Of a stretch of DNA of 64,000 bases, positions 42,633 through 51,505 are shown in pieces. A model generated the notes under the pieces. The model was not told the origin of the DNA, searched no databases, and was given only the letters and a program-made list of their open reading frames with translations. The first letter of the stretch is position 1, and every line of letters begins with the position of its first letter. This DNA comes from Sunxiuqinia sp963677175 (lineage in GTDB: Bacteria > Bacteroidota > Bacteroidia > Bacteroidales > Prolixibacteraceae): assembly GCA_963677175.2 (NCBI GenBank), contig CAXXES010000007.1, positions 496,001 to 560,000 on the forward strand. The letters run 5' to 3'. The position numbers were made by a program, and so were the translations under genes.

Positions 42633-44147
42633 CTATTGCAAAACAAACTCAATCGGAACGGTGTAAGATACAGCAACATTTACACCCCGCTGCTTTCCTG
42701 GCGTCCAGTTTGGCATTTCGTTCACCACTCGCATGGCTTCCGCATCCAATGACGGATGAACGCCACGGGCTATCTTAATTCGTCCAACCGAACCGTCTTT
42801 TTCAACCACAAATGTCACATATACTTTTCCCTGAATCCTGTTCTCTTGAGCAATAACAGGATATTTGACACGCTGCGCGATAAATTTACGCAGTTCCAAC
42901 TCACCTCCCGGGAACTCCGGCATCTCTTCAACAATATTAAAGACGGCGGGATCATCAGCACCAGCAGTCTGTCCGGCGTATCCAACCACCACGACGTCAT
43001 TGATGGCCGTGTTCTTTGAATCCAGTGCACCACTCTTCAGGATGATATCGACCACTCCGTTCTTTGCCAACTCCCCATATTTTTCGATGTACGGGTTATT
43101 CACTTCCTTATTTACATTGATTGACAGAATACTATTCGGATCCAACTTACCCATCGTTTCGCTGTCGGCCATTTCGCCATCAATTAAATACAATGGTTGC
43201 TCGCCGGTTTCCGATTTAATTTGGACCCCTTGTTCTGTCGCTTCGTTTTTGGCTAAGTTCTCGTCCTTATTTTCGCAGGCAAATACCAGCACAAGGGTAA
43301 AAGCCATAAGTGCTCCCATGAGGTAACGCCATTTGGCTAGGTTTGAAGATTTTATTTTTGTCATCATTTTTAATCTTGATTTAATTAGTGAAGAATTAAA
43401 ATTGTTGGCAATCGAAAACTGATTACCTATAAACTGGGTGACCAAAACCGTTTTGTAATGATTGACGGTCACACCCTGATTTAATACCGCCCGATCAGCC
43501 ATATATTCGTGGTTTTCTTTAATGACCCGCCGAAGTAACCAGAAAAACGGGTTAAACCACTGAAAAATACTGATGAGCTCGAGTATTAAGATATCCACCG
43601 TATGTCCCTGGCGGATATGTTCGCTTTCGTGTGCAAGCATTTTTTCCCAGTCCGGCTGTTTTTCCAGGCTTCGGCTAACAAACAAATAATTGAGGAAGGA
43701 GTACGGGCTTGAATTTTCGTCGATATAAACGTAGTTGATTCCACTTTTAGTGACCAACTGGCCTTTTTTTATGACGTAAGCCAATTGAGCCAACCGGACG
43801 AGCACAATCAAACCCATGACGATGGCCCCCACTACATAAGCATAAACCAACAGCTGGCTGGTTGAAATCCAGTTAGCCAGCGAATTGGAAAAGCCGGAGC
43901 TACTAACCGTAATTGTTTCCAGCATATTGGATGTTCCGGATCCCGCCATCAGCGCATTGCCTTGCCCTGATGAACCGAAAACTTTGAACTGAAACAAAGG
44001 CAGTAAGCTTGAAAAAACGACTGCAAAAAGTAAAAACAAGCGGTTGGCTTTGAAAAAGGTTTCGTTACGCAAAAACACGTAATAAATGAGCGCCAGGGCT
44101 CCCAGGCTAACGCCCGATTCCAAAATGTAATTGATAAAGCTATTCAT
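42633..44147 (-). CDS. BlaR1/MecR1-type M56 membrane peptidase with TonB-like C-terminus
   Basis: 504 residues. Four N-terminal helices carry the M56 metallopeptidase with HESEH in LAHESEHIRQGHTVD near residue 180. After the last helix (MGALMAFTLVLVFAC) comes a periplasmic part with a receptor-plug-like segment (NSILSINVNKEV...) and a TonB C-terminal domain (EFPGGELELRKFIAQRVKYP, then GKVYVTFVVEKDGSVGRIKI). In BlaR1 the peptidase inactivates the BlaI repressor on a signal. It overlaps blaI by 8 bp, which places it in the same operon. The signal, perhaps envelope stress, is unknown; no penicillin sensor domain is present. Confidence 0.88.
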   Translation of the reverse strand: MNSFINYILESGVSLGALALIYYVFLRNETFFKANRLFLLFAVVFSSLLPLFQFKVFGSSGQGNALMAGSGTSNMLETITVSSSGFSNSLANWISTSQLLVYAYVVGAIVMGLIVLVRLAQLAYVIKKGQLVTKSGINYVYIDENSSPYSFLNYLFVSRSLEKQPDWEKMLAHESEHIRQGHTVDILILELISIFQWFNPFFWLLRRVIKENHEYMADRAVLNQGVTVNHYKTVLVTQFIGNQFSIANNFNSSLIKSRLKMMTKIKSSNLAKWRYLMGALMAFTLVLVFACENKDENLAKNEATEQGVQIKSETGEQPLYLIDGEMADSETMGKLDPNSILSINVNKEVNNPYIEKYGELAKNGVVDIILKSGALDSKNTAINDVVVVGYAGQTAGADDPAVFNIVEEMPEFPGGELELRKFIAQRVKYPVIAQENRIQGKVYVTFVVEKDGSVGRIKIARGVHPSLDAEAMRVVNEMPNWTPGKQRGVNVAVSYTVPIEFVLQ

Positions 44148-44535
44148 CGCGTTTGGTGTTAGGGGCGTTCAAATCCTTGCCCACTTCTTTCATCAGTTCT
44201 TCCAGTTCAGCCAGGCTCATGTTGTCTTCGCGTGCAAAAAACGAAACCATCTCCTTAAAAGAATTGCTAAAATAACCTTTCATAAAGTTTTTCATGTACT
44301 TCCGCGTGTACTCCTTTTTGCTAATTAGTGGAAAGTAACGGTGTGTTTTACCAAAAGCCTCGTAAGCAACAAAGCCCTTTTTCTCCAAAATTCTTATGAT
44401 GGTAGAAACCGTGTTGTAGGCAGGTTTCGGTTCGGGCATCTGTTCAATCAACTCTTTTACAAAGGCTTTTTCCTTCTTCCAAAGCAATTGCATCACTTGT
44501 TCTTCTGCTTTTGTCAATTCTTTCATTAGGTTCAT
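44140..44535 (-). CDS. BlaI/MecI-family transcriptional repressor
   Basis: 131 residues with the penicillinase-repressor fold: winged helix with PAYNTVSTIIRILEKKGFVAYEAFGKTHRYFP, read in parts as YNTVSTIIRILEKKG and GKTHRYFP, followed by a helical dimerisation region (SLAELEELMKEV). A second in-frame ATG is at 44526 (MKELTKAEEQ), the usual family opening, so translation may begin there. The 5' region has three dyads like BlaI operators (AACTAA-N4-TTAGTT). The first gene of the blaI-blaR operon; autoregulation is likely. Confidence 0.9.
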   Translation of the reverse strand: MNLMKELTKAEEQVMQLLWKKEKAFVKELIEQMPEPKPAYNTVSTIIRILEKKGFVAYEAFGKTHRYFPLISKKEYTRKYMKNFMKGYFSNSFKEMVSFFAREDNMSLAELEELMKEVGKDLNAPNTKRDE

Positions 44536-44596
44536 TTTTTATTCAGGTTGAAGCTATTACAAAATTCAGGCCAACTAACTACAAGAGCAGTTAAAA

Positions 44597-44766
44597 AACT
44601 AATTATTTAGTTTTAATATCCAAAAAAATTTCACTAGGTGAAGTAATTTGCTTGCTGAAAAGTCTCTCTTCGTTTCATAACATGATTTTTTATGAATGAT
44701 TATTGATTTGGAATTCCAGTTCAAATTTACAACTAATATTTTAGTTTTCAAACTAAATTTGTAGTT
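44597..44766. promoter_or_regulatory. Three BlaI-like operators upstream of blaI
   Basis: AACTAATTATTTAGTT (44597-44612) and AACTAATATTTTAGTT (44731-44746) are perfect AACTAA-N4-TTAGTT palindromes; AACTAAATTTGTAGTT (44751-44766) is a near-copy with 5-bp arms. The latter two are exactly 20 bp apart. They resemble the TACA/TGTA-type dyads bound by BlaI and MecI and lie only in this intergenic region of the window. Confidence 0.65.
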
Positions 44767-44842
44767 ATAACCTTAAATGATCAAAATTTGATTCCGGAAT
44801 AGGGGAATTCATAGGTGAAAAAATAGGTCCTATCGAGATAGA

Positions 44843-45622
44843 TCACTTCAGCTGAAAGTCATCGGCATCGGGTAAAACACGGAAGTTGTTGCGGAATTTC
44901 TCAAGCGAGTCTTTGGAGAGTTTGGCGGTAATGATTTGTTCTTTCTTGTCTTCGGCGGCAGCCATCACTTTTCCTTTCGGATCGACGAAGCACGTATCGC
45001 CAACATAGTTGATACCGTTCGCGTCGCTGCCAATGCGGTTGATTCCGGCAACATAGGCTTGATTCTCAATGGCTCGTGCTTTCAACAGGGTTTGCCAGGC
45101 TTCGCGGCGGGGTGCCGGCCAGTTGGCGGTGTTGATCAGCAAATCGTAATCCTGCCGGTTTCGGCTGAATACCGGAAAACGCAAATCATAGCATACCTGC
45201 GGAATTATTCGAAATGATTTGATTTGAATCAATTTACGCGTCTGTCCGGCGGTAAAATGCAGGTGCTCCTCTCCCATTGAAAACAGGTGTCGTTTGTCGT
45301 AGTATTCCAGCTTCCCGTCGGGATACGCAAAAACAAAGCGGTTGAAAAACTTGCCATTTTCGCGAATCATCAGGCTACCAGCTGCCACCAATTGTTTTTC
45401 TCCAGCCAGTTGCTTCATCCATTGAATGGTTTCACCATCCATGGTTTCAGCACATTTTTCCACATGCATGCTAAAGCCGGTGGCAAACATTTCGGGAAAC
45501 ACAACCAAATCTGTTTCACCGGGAAGATCGTCCAATAAGTGAAACAAATGCTTGCGGTTTTCAGCCGGCTGCTCCCAAGCCAGCTCGCACTGCACCAACG
45601 CAATATACAAGTTGTTTGTCAT
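44843..45622 (-). CDS. Carbon-nitrogen hydrolase, omega-amidase-like
   Basis: 259 residues of the nitrilase superfamily. The Glu-Lys-Cys triad is visible: E in VVFPEMFATGFSM near residue 43, K in YDKRHLFSMGEE near 112, and C in QVCYDLRFPVFS near 146. The sequence is closest to omega-amidase types (YafV/Nit2), which hydrolyse alpha-ketoglutaramate or ketosuccinamate in glutamine and methionine salvage. The substrate is inferred from family pattern. It is the first of several short genes on the same strand. Confidence 0.85.
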   Translation of the reverse strand: MTNNLYIALVQCELAWEQPAENRKHLFHLLDDLPGETDLVVFPEMFATGFSMHVEKCAETMDGETIQWMKQLAGEKQLVAAGSLMIRENGKFFNRFVFAYPDGKLEYYDKRHLFSMGEEHLHFTAGQTRKLIQIKSFRIIPQVCYDLRFPVFSRNRQDYDLLINTANWPAPRREAWQTLLKARAIENQAYVAGINRIGSDANGINYVGDTCFVDPKGKVMAAAEDKKEQIITAKLSKDSLEKFRNNFRVLPDADDFQLK

Positions 45623-45687
45623 AGTATACGAATTTTAGTTCTACGACTCCTATTAAATAACCAATGACTAATAACCAATTACCAACC

Positions 45688-46239
45688 TCACTCCTCGGCT
45701 GAAAACAGCTCCGGATATTTGGCTTTTACGTTTCGTTTACGGTAATAGGCCTTCATTCGTTTGATGTCATGTTGCGGATCATCTGTTAATTCCAAGATTT
45801 CGAGCCATCCAATTTCCTTCCGCCCAAAATCAAAGAAGCCCAGATAAACGATTGCTCCGGTTGCTTTGGCAATCGTATGAAAACCAGCTTTCCAATGTTT
45901 ATTTAGCTTTCTGGTCCCTTCTGGCGTGATGGCCAGATGCATTTCCTCACGACTATTCATTTCGTTGATCACCTGCTTAATTACAGTGGCCCCTTTAGAG
46001 CGGTCGATGGGTAACGCACCCATCTTCCGGAGAAAATAGCCCACGGGCCAAAAGAAAAATTCTTTCTTAATCATGATATGTGCCACACCGCCCACGGAAG
46101 TATAATATAAATACGAAATCACGAAATCCCAAGCGCTGGTATGCGGCACCCCAATGATAATGGCTTTTTTATGAGGCATAACACCATTAACAGTTTTCCA
46201 GCCCCACAGTTTCAATAAGAACTTACAAATGTATTTCAC
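45688..46239 (-). CDS. 1-acyl-sn-glycerol-3-phosphate acyltransferase-like protein
   Basis: 183 residues with the PlsC-family catalytic H-x4-D in PHTSAWDF near residue 32, and the glycerol-phosphate site ITPEGTR near residue 120. The start is GTG at 46239, since the N-terminal hydrophobic CKFLLKLWGWKTVNG belongs to the family; an internal Met at residue 21 would truncate it. It is membrane-associated, transferring an acyl chain to a lysophospholipid or similar acceptor. Confidence 0.85.
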   Translation of the reverse strand: MKYICKFLLKLWGWKTVNGVMPHKKAIIIGVPHTSAWDFVISYLYYTSVGGVAHIMIKKEFFFWPVGYFLRKMGALPIDRSKGATVIKQVINEMNSREEMHLAITPEGTRKLNKHWKAGFHTIAKATGAIVYLGFFDFGRKEIGWLEILELTDDPQHDIKRMKAYYRKRNVKAKYPELFSAEE

Positions 46240-46302
46240 TGGCTCTTTTTTTTATCCCTCTAAGGCACGAAGAACACAAAGTTAGTTGAATCGTAATTGG
46301 AT

Positions 46303-47010
46303 CTATATTTTTTTGAATACCATTCTTTCTTTGTGTGCTTGGCGTCTTTGTGGGAGTATAACTCTTTCAACGTTTTTCCCTTCAGCAAACTCGGTCAGAT
46401 ATTGAACGGCCATTTGCGTAGCTTCTTCTAGTTTTTCATTCCGTTGGTACGATACAATCACCATCAGAAAGTGCCGGGTAATTTCACTCACGCCTGTTCG
46501 CTCCGAATCAGAGGTGGAGGTTCCAAAAGCACCTTTTTCATCCCGAAAAACAGGCATACTTTCAACATTCAGCTCGCCTCGTCCCAACCCGTGATAAGGT
46601 TCATCGGGGCGACCAATGCCCATAACGATGTCACCCACAATGCTGTCTTCATCGTAGCCTCCAATCGAAAAACCGGTACTGATGGACACCAGGTTCAACA
46701 GGTCAACCACATTGTTGATTTGGTAAAGGCCTTTGCCACTCACCACCCGGCGCAACAAGGCTTCGGCCGACAAGCGATAACGGGCCGGATCTTTGCCGCA
46801 TGCTTTGTAAGCTTCGCGGCCGGCAGCAATATTGGTATTGTGCCTAATTTCTTCAACCGTTAGGTTTTCCATTATTTCCAAGCACTTCGCATCAATTTGT
46901 TCCCACAAATCAGCACGAAAATCCTGAACCGTGACCGAGCAGGAAATGCAAGACAAATGAATATCAGGACAGGCTTTGTTGAGTTGTTCATCAATCGAAA
47001 TTGTTCTCAT
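46303..47010 (-). CDS. B3/4-domain protein
   Basis: 235 residues. The central part fits the B3/4 domain found in the phenylalanyl-tRNA synthetase beta chain and in small stand-alone proteins thought to bind or edit aminoacyl substrates: REAYKACGKDPARYRLSAEA, then GLYQINNVVDLLNLVSISTG and GRPDEPYHGLGRGELNV. No aminoacylation domain is present. The neighbour downstream is the acyltransferase 60 bp away. Role in tRNA editing is family inference only. Confidence 0.8.
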   Translation of the reverse strand: MRTISIDEQLNKACPDIHLSCISCSVTVQDFRADLWEQIDAKCLEIMENLTVEEIRHNTNIAAGREAYKACGKDPARYRLSAEALLRRVVSGKGLYQINNVVDLLNLVSISTGFSIGGYDEDSIVGDIVMGIGRPDEPYHGLGRGELNVESMPVFRDEKGAFGTSTSDSERTGVSEITRHFLMVIVSYQRNEKLEEATQMAVQYLTEFAEGKNVERVILPQRRQAHKERMVFKKI

Positions 47011-47129
47011 GAATAGGATTTAAGCAGATACATGAAAACAAAAATAAGAAATCGTACCAAGTTGTACGAATGAAACCACCTATTGCTGTGTGAAATCTTC
47101 AAAAATGACGATACCGAATCAAGCCAGGT

Positions 47130-47780
47130 TTAAAAGAAGACCTCTGTGCGAATGTTTTCGGGCAAAACGCCATAGCTTTCCAAAATATTCGTTACCTCTT
47201 CAATCATATCCGAATTGCCGCACAGGTAACAAATCAGGTTTTCATCCACTTTGTACTCTTTCAGGTAATAACTTACCCGGCCAAAATAGTCGCCTTTGTT
47301 TTCGCGCGACGTGCAGAGCAAATAACGATCGGGATCAAAAGCGGTTCTTGCATAGGCCTCGTCGGCAAAGTGAACGCCATGAAGCACCCGGTAATTTAAG
47401 TTGGAATAACTCTGAACAAACGAATGAAACGGACTAATACCGGTTCCCGTGGCAACAAATAGCAGCGGATGTCCGTTCAACGACTTTTCATCTAAAATAA
47501 AAAAGCCACGCGGCCCTTCAACGGCCAACTCGCTTCCAACTTTTAAGTACTTCAGGTAACGCGAAAATTCGCCGGTTTTAATTTCACGCACCAAAAACGA
47601 AAGTCGGTCTTCCTTATCCGAACTGAAGATAGAGTACTCCCGCCCTTCGCCGGTTTCCGGATTCCGTAGAATGGCATATTGTCCGGGTTTAAAACTAAAA
47701 TCTTGACGATCCAAGTGAATCAGAAAGGTTTCCGGAGTCAGTTGTTCCAACTCCAGAACGTGATGTTTTTGTGTTTCCAT
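47130..47780 (-). CDS. Ferredoxin/flavodoxin-NADP reductase-like oxidoreductase
   Basis: 216 residues with the ferredoxin-NADP reductase fold. FAD binding is suggested by REYSIFSS near residue 47; NAD(P) binding by LLFVATGTGISPFHSF near residue 105; the C-terminal part has LICYLCGNSDMIEEV. It has no iron-sulfur domain. It follows lipA by 11 bp and is probably cotranscribed with it. A link between its electron flow and the radical-SAM LipA, or flavodoxin elsewhere, is possible but inferred. Confidence 0.82.
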   Translation of the reverse strand: METQKHHVLELEQLTPETFLIHLDRQDFSFKPGQYAILRNPETGEGREYSIFSSDKEDRLSFLVREIKTGEFSRYLKYLKVGSELAVEGPRGFFILDEKSLNGHPLLFVATGTGISPFHSFVQSYSNLNYRVLHGVHFADEAYARTAFDPDRYLLCTSRENKGDYFGRVSYYLKEYKVDENLICYLCGNSDMIEEVTNILESYGVLPENIRTEVFF

Positions 47781-47791
47781 AAACTATCTTT

Positions 47792-48655
47792 TCAGGCATT
47801 CACATGCCTTTCTGCGTGGTAGGAAGAGCGCACCAGCGGACTGCTCTCCACATATCGAAAACCTCGTTTATAAGCTTCTCTTCTGTAAATTTCAAATTGT
47901 TCGGGGGTGATGTATTCGACCACCTTCATCAGGTTGGGGGCTGGCTGAAGGTATTGCCCCAAGGTGAGCACCTTGCAACCCGCAGCTTTCAAATCATCCA
48001 TGGCCTCCAGCACTTCGTCGGGCGTTTCTCCCAACCCAAGCATGATTCCCGATTTAGCGACAATGCCGGCTTCGGCGATATAGGAAATCACTTTCAGGCT
48101 GCGGGCATATCGGGCGGTACTCCTGATTTTTGGCGTCAGGCGCTTTACCGTTTCCAGGTTGTGCGAAATCACTTCAGGTTTGGCATCAATCACTTGTTGC
48201 ACCAGTTCTTTTTTAGCATGAAAATCCGGAATCAGCGTTTCGATGGTCGTGCCGGGGCTCGTTGCTTTAATGGACAGAATGGTTGTTGCCCAGAATTTAG
48301 CGCCACCATCTGGCAAATCGTCGCGATCAACCGAGGTAATCACGCAGTGTTTCAAACCCAGCGTCTTGATGGTTTCGGCCAGCCGTTGCGGCTCTTCCCA
48401 GTCTACCGGATCGGGAATCAGGTTTTTCACGTAACAGAAACGGCAATTCCGGGTACACTTGTCTCCTAAAATCATAAAACTTGCGGTTCCGGCGTTCCAG
48501 CATTCGCCTTTATTGGGGCAATTGCCGCTGGTACATATCGTATTTAATTTGTGCTCGGCTATTAATCGCTTTACTTTTGAGTAGTTCTCACCACTGGGTA
48601 GCGGCGACTTCATCCAACGGGGTAAACGTTCCCTTTTCTCCTTAATGTCTGCCAT
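47792..48655 (-). CDS. lipA: Lipoyl synthase
   Basis: A 287-residue radical-SAM enzyme inserting two sulfurs into octanoyl groups on lipoyl domains. The auxiliary cluster ligands are in CTSGNCPNKGEC, the SAM cluster in CTRNCRFC, and SSPLVRSSYHAERH is the conserved C-terminal RSSYxA motif. A GTG at 48673 opens six codons earlier, but MADIKEKRERLPRW at 48655 is the standard start. It supplies lipoate to the E2 protein encoded at 18-19.3 kb. Confidence 0.95.
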   Translation of the reverse strand: MADIKEKRERLPRWMKSPLPSGENYSKVKRLIAEHKLNTICTSGNCPNKGECWNAGTASFMILGDKCTRNCRFCYVKNLIPDPVDWEEPQRLAETIKTLGLKHCVITSVDRDDLPDGGAKFWATTILSIKATSPGTTIETLIPDFHAKKELVQQVIDAKPEVISHNLETVKRLTPKIRSTARYARSLKVISYIAEAGIVAKSGIMLGLGETPDEVLEAMDDLKAAGCKVLTLGQYLQPAPNLMKVVEYITPEQFEIYRREAYKRGFRYVESSPLVRSSYHAERHVNA

Positions 48656-48787
48656 CTCAAAATAAGTTTTCACCTATAAACATGAAAAGCCCTGCCTTGT
48701 TCAAAAAAGATTGGTGATTGAGTTTGAAATGAATATCACTCAAAATTGATAAAATACCAATTGGCGTTGATAGCATACCAACAAATC

Positions 48788-49036
48788 ATGAAGAAATATT
48801 GGCAACACGTGAACGAATTACAACTTAATGTGAACGAACTTCAACTCAATATGACCGAATTGCAACTCAGAGTGAACGAACTACAATTTAATATGAACGA
48901 ATTGCAACTACGAGTGAACGAACTACAACTTAACATGAGCGAATTGCAACTCAGAGTGAACGAACTCCAGCTTAACATGAACGAATTACAACTCAATGTG
49001 AACGAACTTCAACTTAATATGAACGAATTACAATAG
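48788..49036 (+). CDS. Small protein made of (V/M)NELQLN heptads
   Basis: An 82-residue frame: MKKYWQH then ten full heptads of VNELQLN or MNELQLR form and a last MNELQ. Valine or methionine at position a and leucine at d predict a continuous coiled coil. The repeats are 21 bp each. The codon for the fourth residue is Leu in all 11 units but uses five codons (TTA, TTG, CTT, CTC, CTA); the sixth is Leu in 9 of 10 using three codons; Arg appears as AGA and CGA. Changes are thus mostly synonymous, suggesting selection on the protein. Divergent from lipA. No known family; function unknown. Confidence 0.6.
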   Translation: MKKYWQHVNELQLNVNELQLNMTELQLRVNELQFNMNELQLRVNELQLNMSELQLRVNELQLNMNELQLNVNELQLNMNELQ

Positions 49037-49163
49037 TACGTGACGAAATATCACTTTGATTACAGTCTCTAATATTTTTTTCAGAATTACTGTCAAATAT
49101 TTAGCAAGACCAGTTTGTTTTTGCACATTACCTAAATATTCAAAAAACTGAAGTCAAAAAGGT

Positions 49164-50471
49164 TCATTTTTTCTTTCCGAAGGGAGCAAACCGGTATTGA
49201 AAGCTGAACTGGATATCGGGCGCATTATTCACCAAAAACAAATCTTCGCCGCAATAGATATTGAATTCGTTGCCGTTTTTATGAAAGCCAAGGATGAAAT
49301 AGGTTTTCAACGAAAAATAATAGAGTGAAGCGGGAGTAATTTTCGACAGATAAAATTCCTGAGAGATTGGTTCGCCTTCCCAAACATCCCCTTCTTCCAA
49401 TACTTTTACGCCAATTTCATAGTATCCGGTTTGATCCCACGAAAATGAGTTGCCCTTCATTAAAGGATCCTGGTAGTTCAGCAGCAAGCCAATCACCACC
49501 GTGTTTTTCTTTTGCGACATCAGGTTCAGGGCCAGCAAACCCCGGCCATGTTTGCGGTATTGCCAGTCGATTGCCCGAATGCCATCGCCTACCTTGAAAG
49601 AAGTTTGGTCAGTTATACCTCCGTCGAAAGCCCACGTTAAACTGCTTTTGGGCCCAAGCCTGAAATCGCTGCGAATGCCTGCCGAAATCCCCGGAATGAT
49701 GTATGGGTGAAGGTCATTCAGCGGAATGGACAAATGGGCTCCAATCTGGGTATCGAAATGCCATTTTTGGGTCTTGTGAGTAAAAAGCTGCCGATAATAG
49801 TGGGCATCAACAATGGTAGTAAACACATCGCCTTTGTCTTTCCGAAACGACTTTCCGGTTTCATCATCAAACTGAATGAAGGCCCGGTTGAATGGAAACA
49901 AACGGCGTCCGTAATTATCTTCGATGGCAAATTTGGAGTGAAACTCCTCAATAAAGCCATCGCTCACAAAAAAAGTAAGCGGTGACTTCCCGCCCGATAG
50001 CTTGTGAACATTGAAATTCACGATCAGGCTGTGCTTACTTGTCCAGGTATTGAGGTATGAAAATTTCAGATGCTGCAGCACCCCATCCGACTGAAATAAC
50101 TTGTCTTTCGTATCAATTTTCATCACCTCAAAATACTCCGGTCGCCACGACATGTAGATGTCTTTTAACTCATTTTTCTGGTTGCCCGTCAAGTTTTGCG
50201 GATAGAGAAAACGGGCTTGAGGATGCCAGATATTGGCCATGGTGTAGCCTATCGAAAGTTGATGTTTTTGAGGGTTTGCCGAGGGAAAATAGAACGGCAG
50301 GTCGAGTGCAAAGATACCAATGGGGCTTTCGGGGTTAATTTCAGGATAATAGATGGGAACCTGTAAAACTTCGTCAAAATCAACTTTTGACTGGCTAAAA
50401 GCGGGAGCAAAACCATAGCCGACCAACACCAAAAAGACAATTAATCGCTCCCTCATTTTTCTCAGTTTCAA
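49164..50471 (-). CDS. Predicted outer-membrane beta-barrel protein
   Basis: 435 residues: signal peptide (MKLRKMRERLIVFLVLVGYG...AFSQ) and then a protein of alternating polar/aromatic strands with turns (HSLIVNFNVHKLSGGKSP, WHFDTQIGAHLSIPLNDLHP) ending in IQFSFQYRFAPF plus a basic tail, typical of a barrel. It might belong to the DUF3187-like group, but no motif is decisive. It is a single gene. Function unknown; transport or surface structure are possible. Confidence 0.65.
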   Translation of the reverse strand: MKLRKMRERLIVFLVLVGYGFAPAFSQSKVDFDEVLQVPIYYPEINPESPIGIFALDLPFYFPSANPQKHQLSIGYTMANIWHPQARFLYPQNLTGNQKNELKDIYMSWRPEYFEVMKIDTKDKLFQSDGVLQHLKFSYLNTWTSKHSLIVNFNVHKLSGGKSPLTFFVSDGFIEEFHSKFAIEDNYGRRLFPFNRAFIQFDDETGKSFRKDKGDVFTTIVDAHYYRQLFTHKTQKWHFDTQIGAHLSIPLNDLHPYIIPGISAGIRSDFRLGPKSSLTWAFDGGITDQTSFKVGDGIRAIDWQYRKHGRGLLALNLMSQKKNTVVIGLLLNYQDPLMKGNSFSWDQTGYYEIGVKVLEEGDVWEGEPISQEFYLSKITPASLYYFSLKTYFILGFHKNGNEFNIYCGEDLFLVNNAPDIQFSFQYRFAPFGKKK

Positions 50472-50669
50472 CTTTAGCCAGCTAATTTAGAATTTTACAC
50501 TAAAAGTGACAACTGGCAAAAAATCTTTTCAGAATATTTAACGATTGAGAAGAGTGACTCTACACTACCGGAGAAATCGGCAATGTAGATGAAACAGGCG
50601 TCTATCATTTCATAAAAAAGAACCCAAATCATCAGGCTAAATTCTTTTTTTTGATGAACTTTGAGGGCA

Positions 50670-51497
50670 ATGAATTCAAGCAAAATCCACCAAAACGACC
50701 TTGTTGTTCACAGCTGGGAAGAGCTGTGCGAAGAAGTGTACCGCGATTCCTGGAAGCCTCACCTGACACGTTACCGGTCCGATTATGCCTTTCGTGGGCT
50801 GTCGGATGCCAGCTATGAACTAAAAAACAGTTTTCTGCGCAATTGTGGCCAGCGCCCTGAGCTGGAATATCACCTGCTACGCAATTTTCGCAAGTACAGC
50901 ATTTCGAAAGATGCCCAGCTGACCGCTTCGTTCTGGCGTTCGCTGGTGATGGCGCAACACCACGGCCTCCCCACCCGCTTGTTGGATTGGACCTATTCGC
51001 CCTTTATTGCCATGCACTTTGCCACGACCAATACCGAAAAGTTTGATTTGGACGGAGTAATCTGGAAAGTAGATTTTGTGAAGGTTAACCGATTGGTTTC
51101 CGAACCACTGAACCACTTGCTGCGCGAAGAAAGGTGCAATGCTTTCACCATCGAAATGCTGGAAGAAAGTATCATGGCCTTATCCGACTTCGATAAAAAA
51201 CTGAACAAGGAACAAGTCATCTTTTTCGAGCCACCCTCCGTCGATCAGCGCATTGTCAACCAATACGCTTTTTTTTCGGTAATGACCCAATCGACAAGCA
51301 TTATGGACGAGTGGCTGGTCGATCATCCCGGGCTTTACCGGCGGATTATCATTCCGAAGGAATTGAAATGGGAAGTACGCGATAAGCTCGACCAGGCCAA
51401 CATTACCGAGCGGGTGCTGTTTCCCGGACTCGACGGCCTGGCCACGTGGCTAAAGCGGCACTACAAACCAGCTAAAGGTGACCTGACTGGCGAATAG
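50670..51497 (+). CDS. FRG-domain protein
   Basis: 275 residues. The FRG domain signature is clear: YAFRGLSDASYELKNSFLRN near residues 32-51 and MAQHHGLPTRLLDWTYSPFIAMHFA, read as QHHGLPTRLLDW and SPFIAMHFA, near residues 95-120. The name derives from the Phe-Arg-Gly motif. FRG proteins are scattered among bacteria and phages, some beside toxin or defence genes; their activity is not established. A TTG start at 50661 is possible, but the ATG at 50670 is preferred. It stands alone here, convergent with the HAD gene 8 bp away. Confidence 0.85.
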   Translation: MNSSKIHQNDLVVHSWEELCEEVYRDSWKPHLTRYRSDYAFRGLSDASYELKNSFLRNCGQRPELEYHLLRNFRKYSISKDAQLTASFWRSLVMAQHHGLPTRLLDWTYSPFIAMHFATTNTEKFDLDGVIWKVDFVKVNRLVSEPLNHLLREERCNAFTIEMLEESIMALSDFDKKLNKEQVIFFEPPSVDQRIVNQYAFFSVMTQSTSIMDEWLVDHPGLYRRIIIPKELKWEVRDKLDQANITERVLFPGLDGLATWLKRHYKPAKGDLTGE

Positions 51498-51505
51498 AAA
51501 AAAGG

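Noticed and set aside
48809..49036. CRISPR or simple non-coding minisatellite
   Set aside because: There are no spacers, and the base changes between units are mostly synonymous in one frame, favouring a coding repeat.
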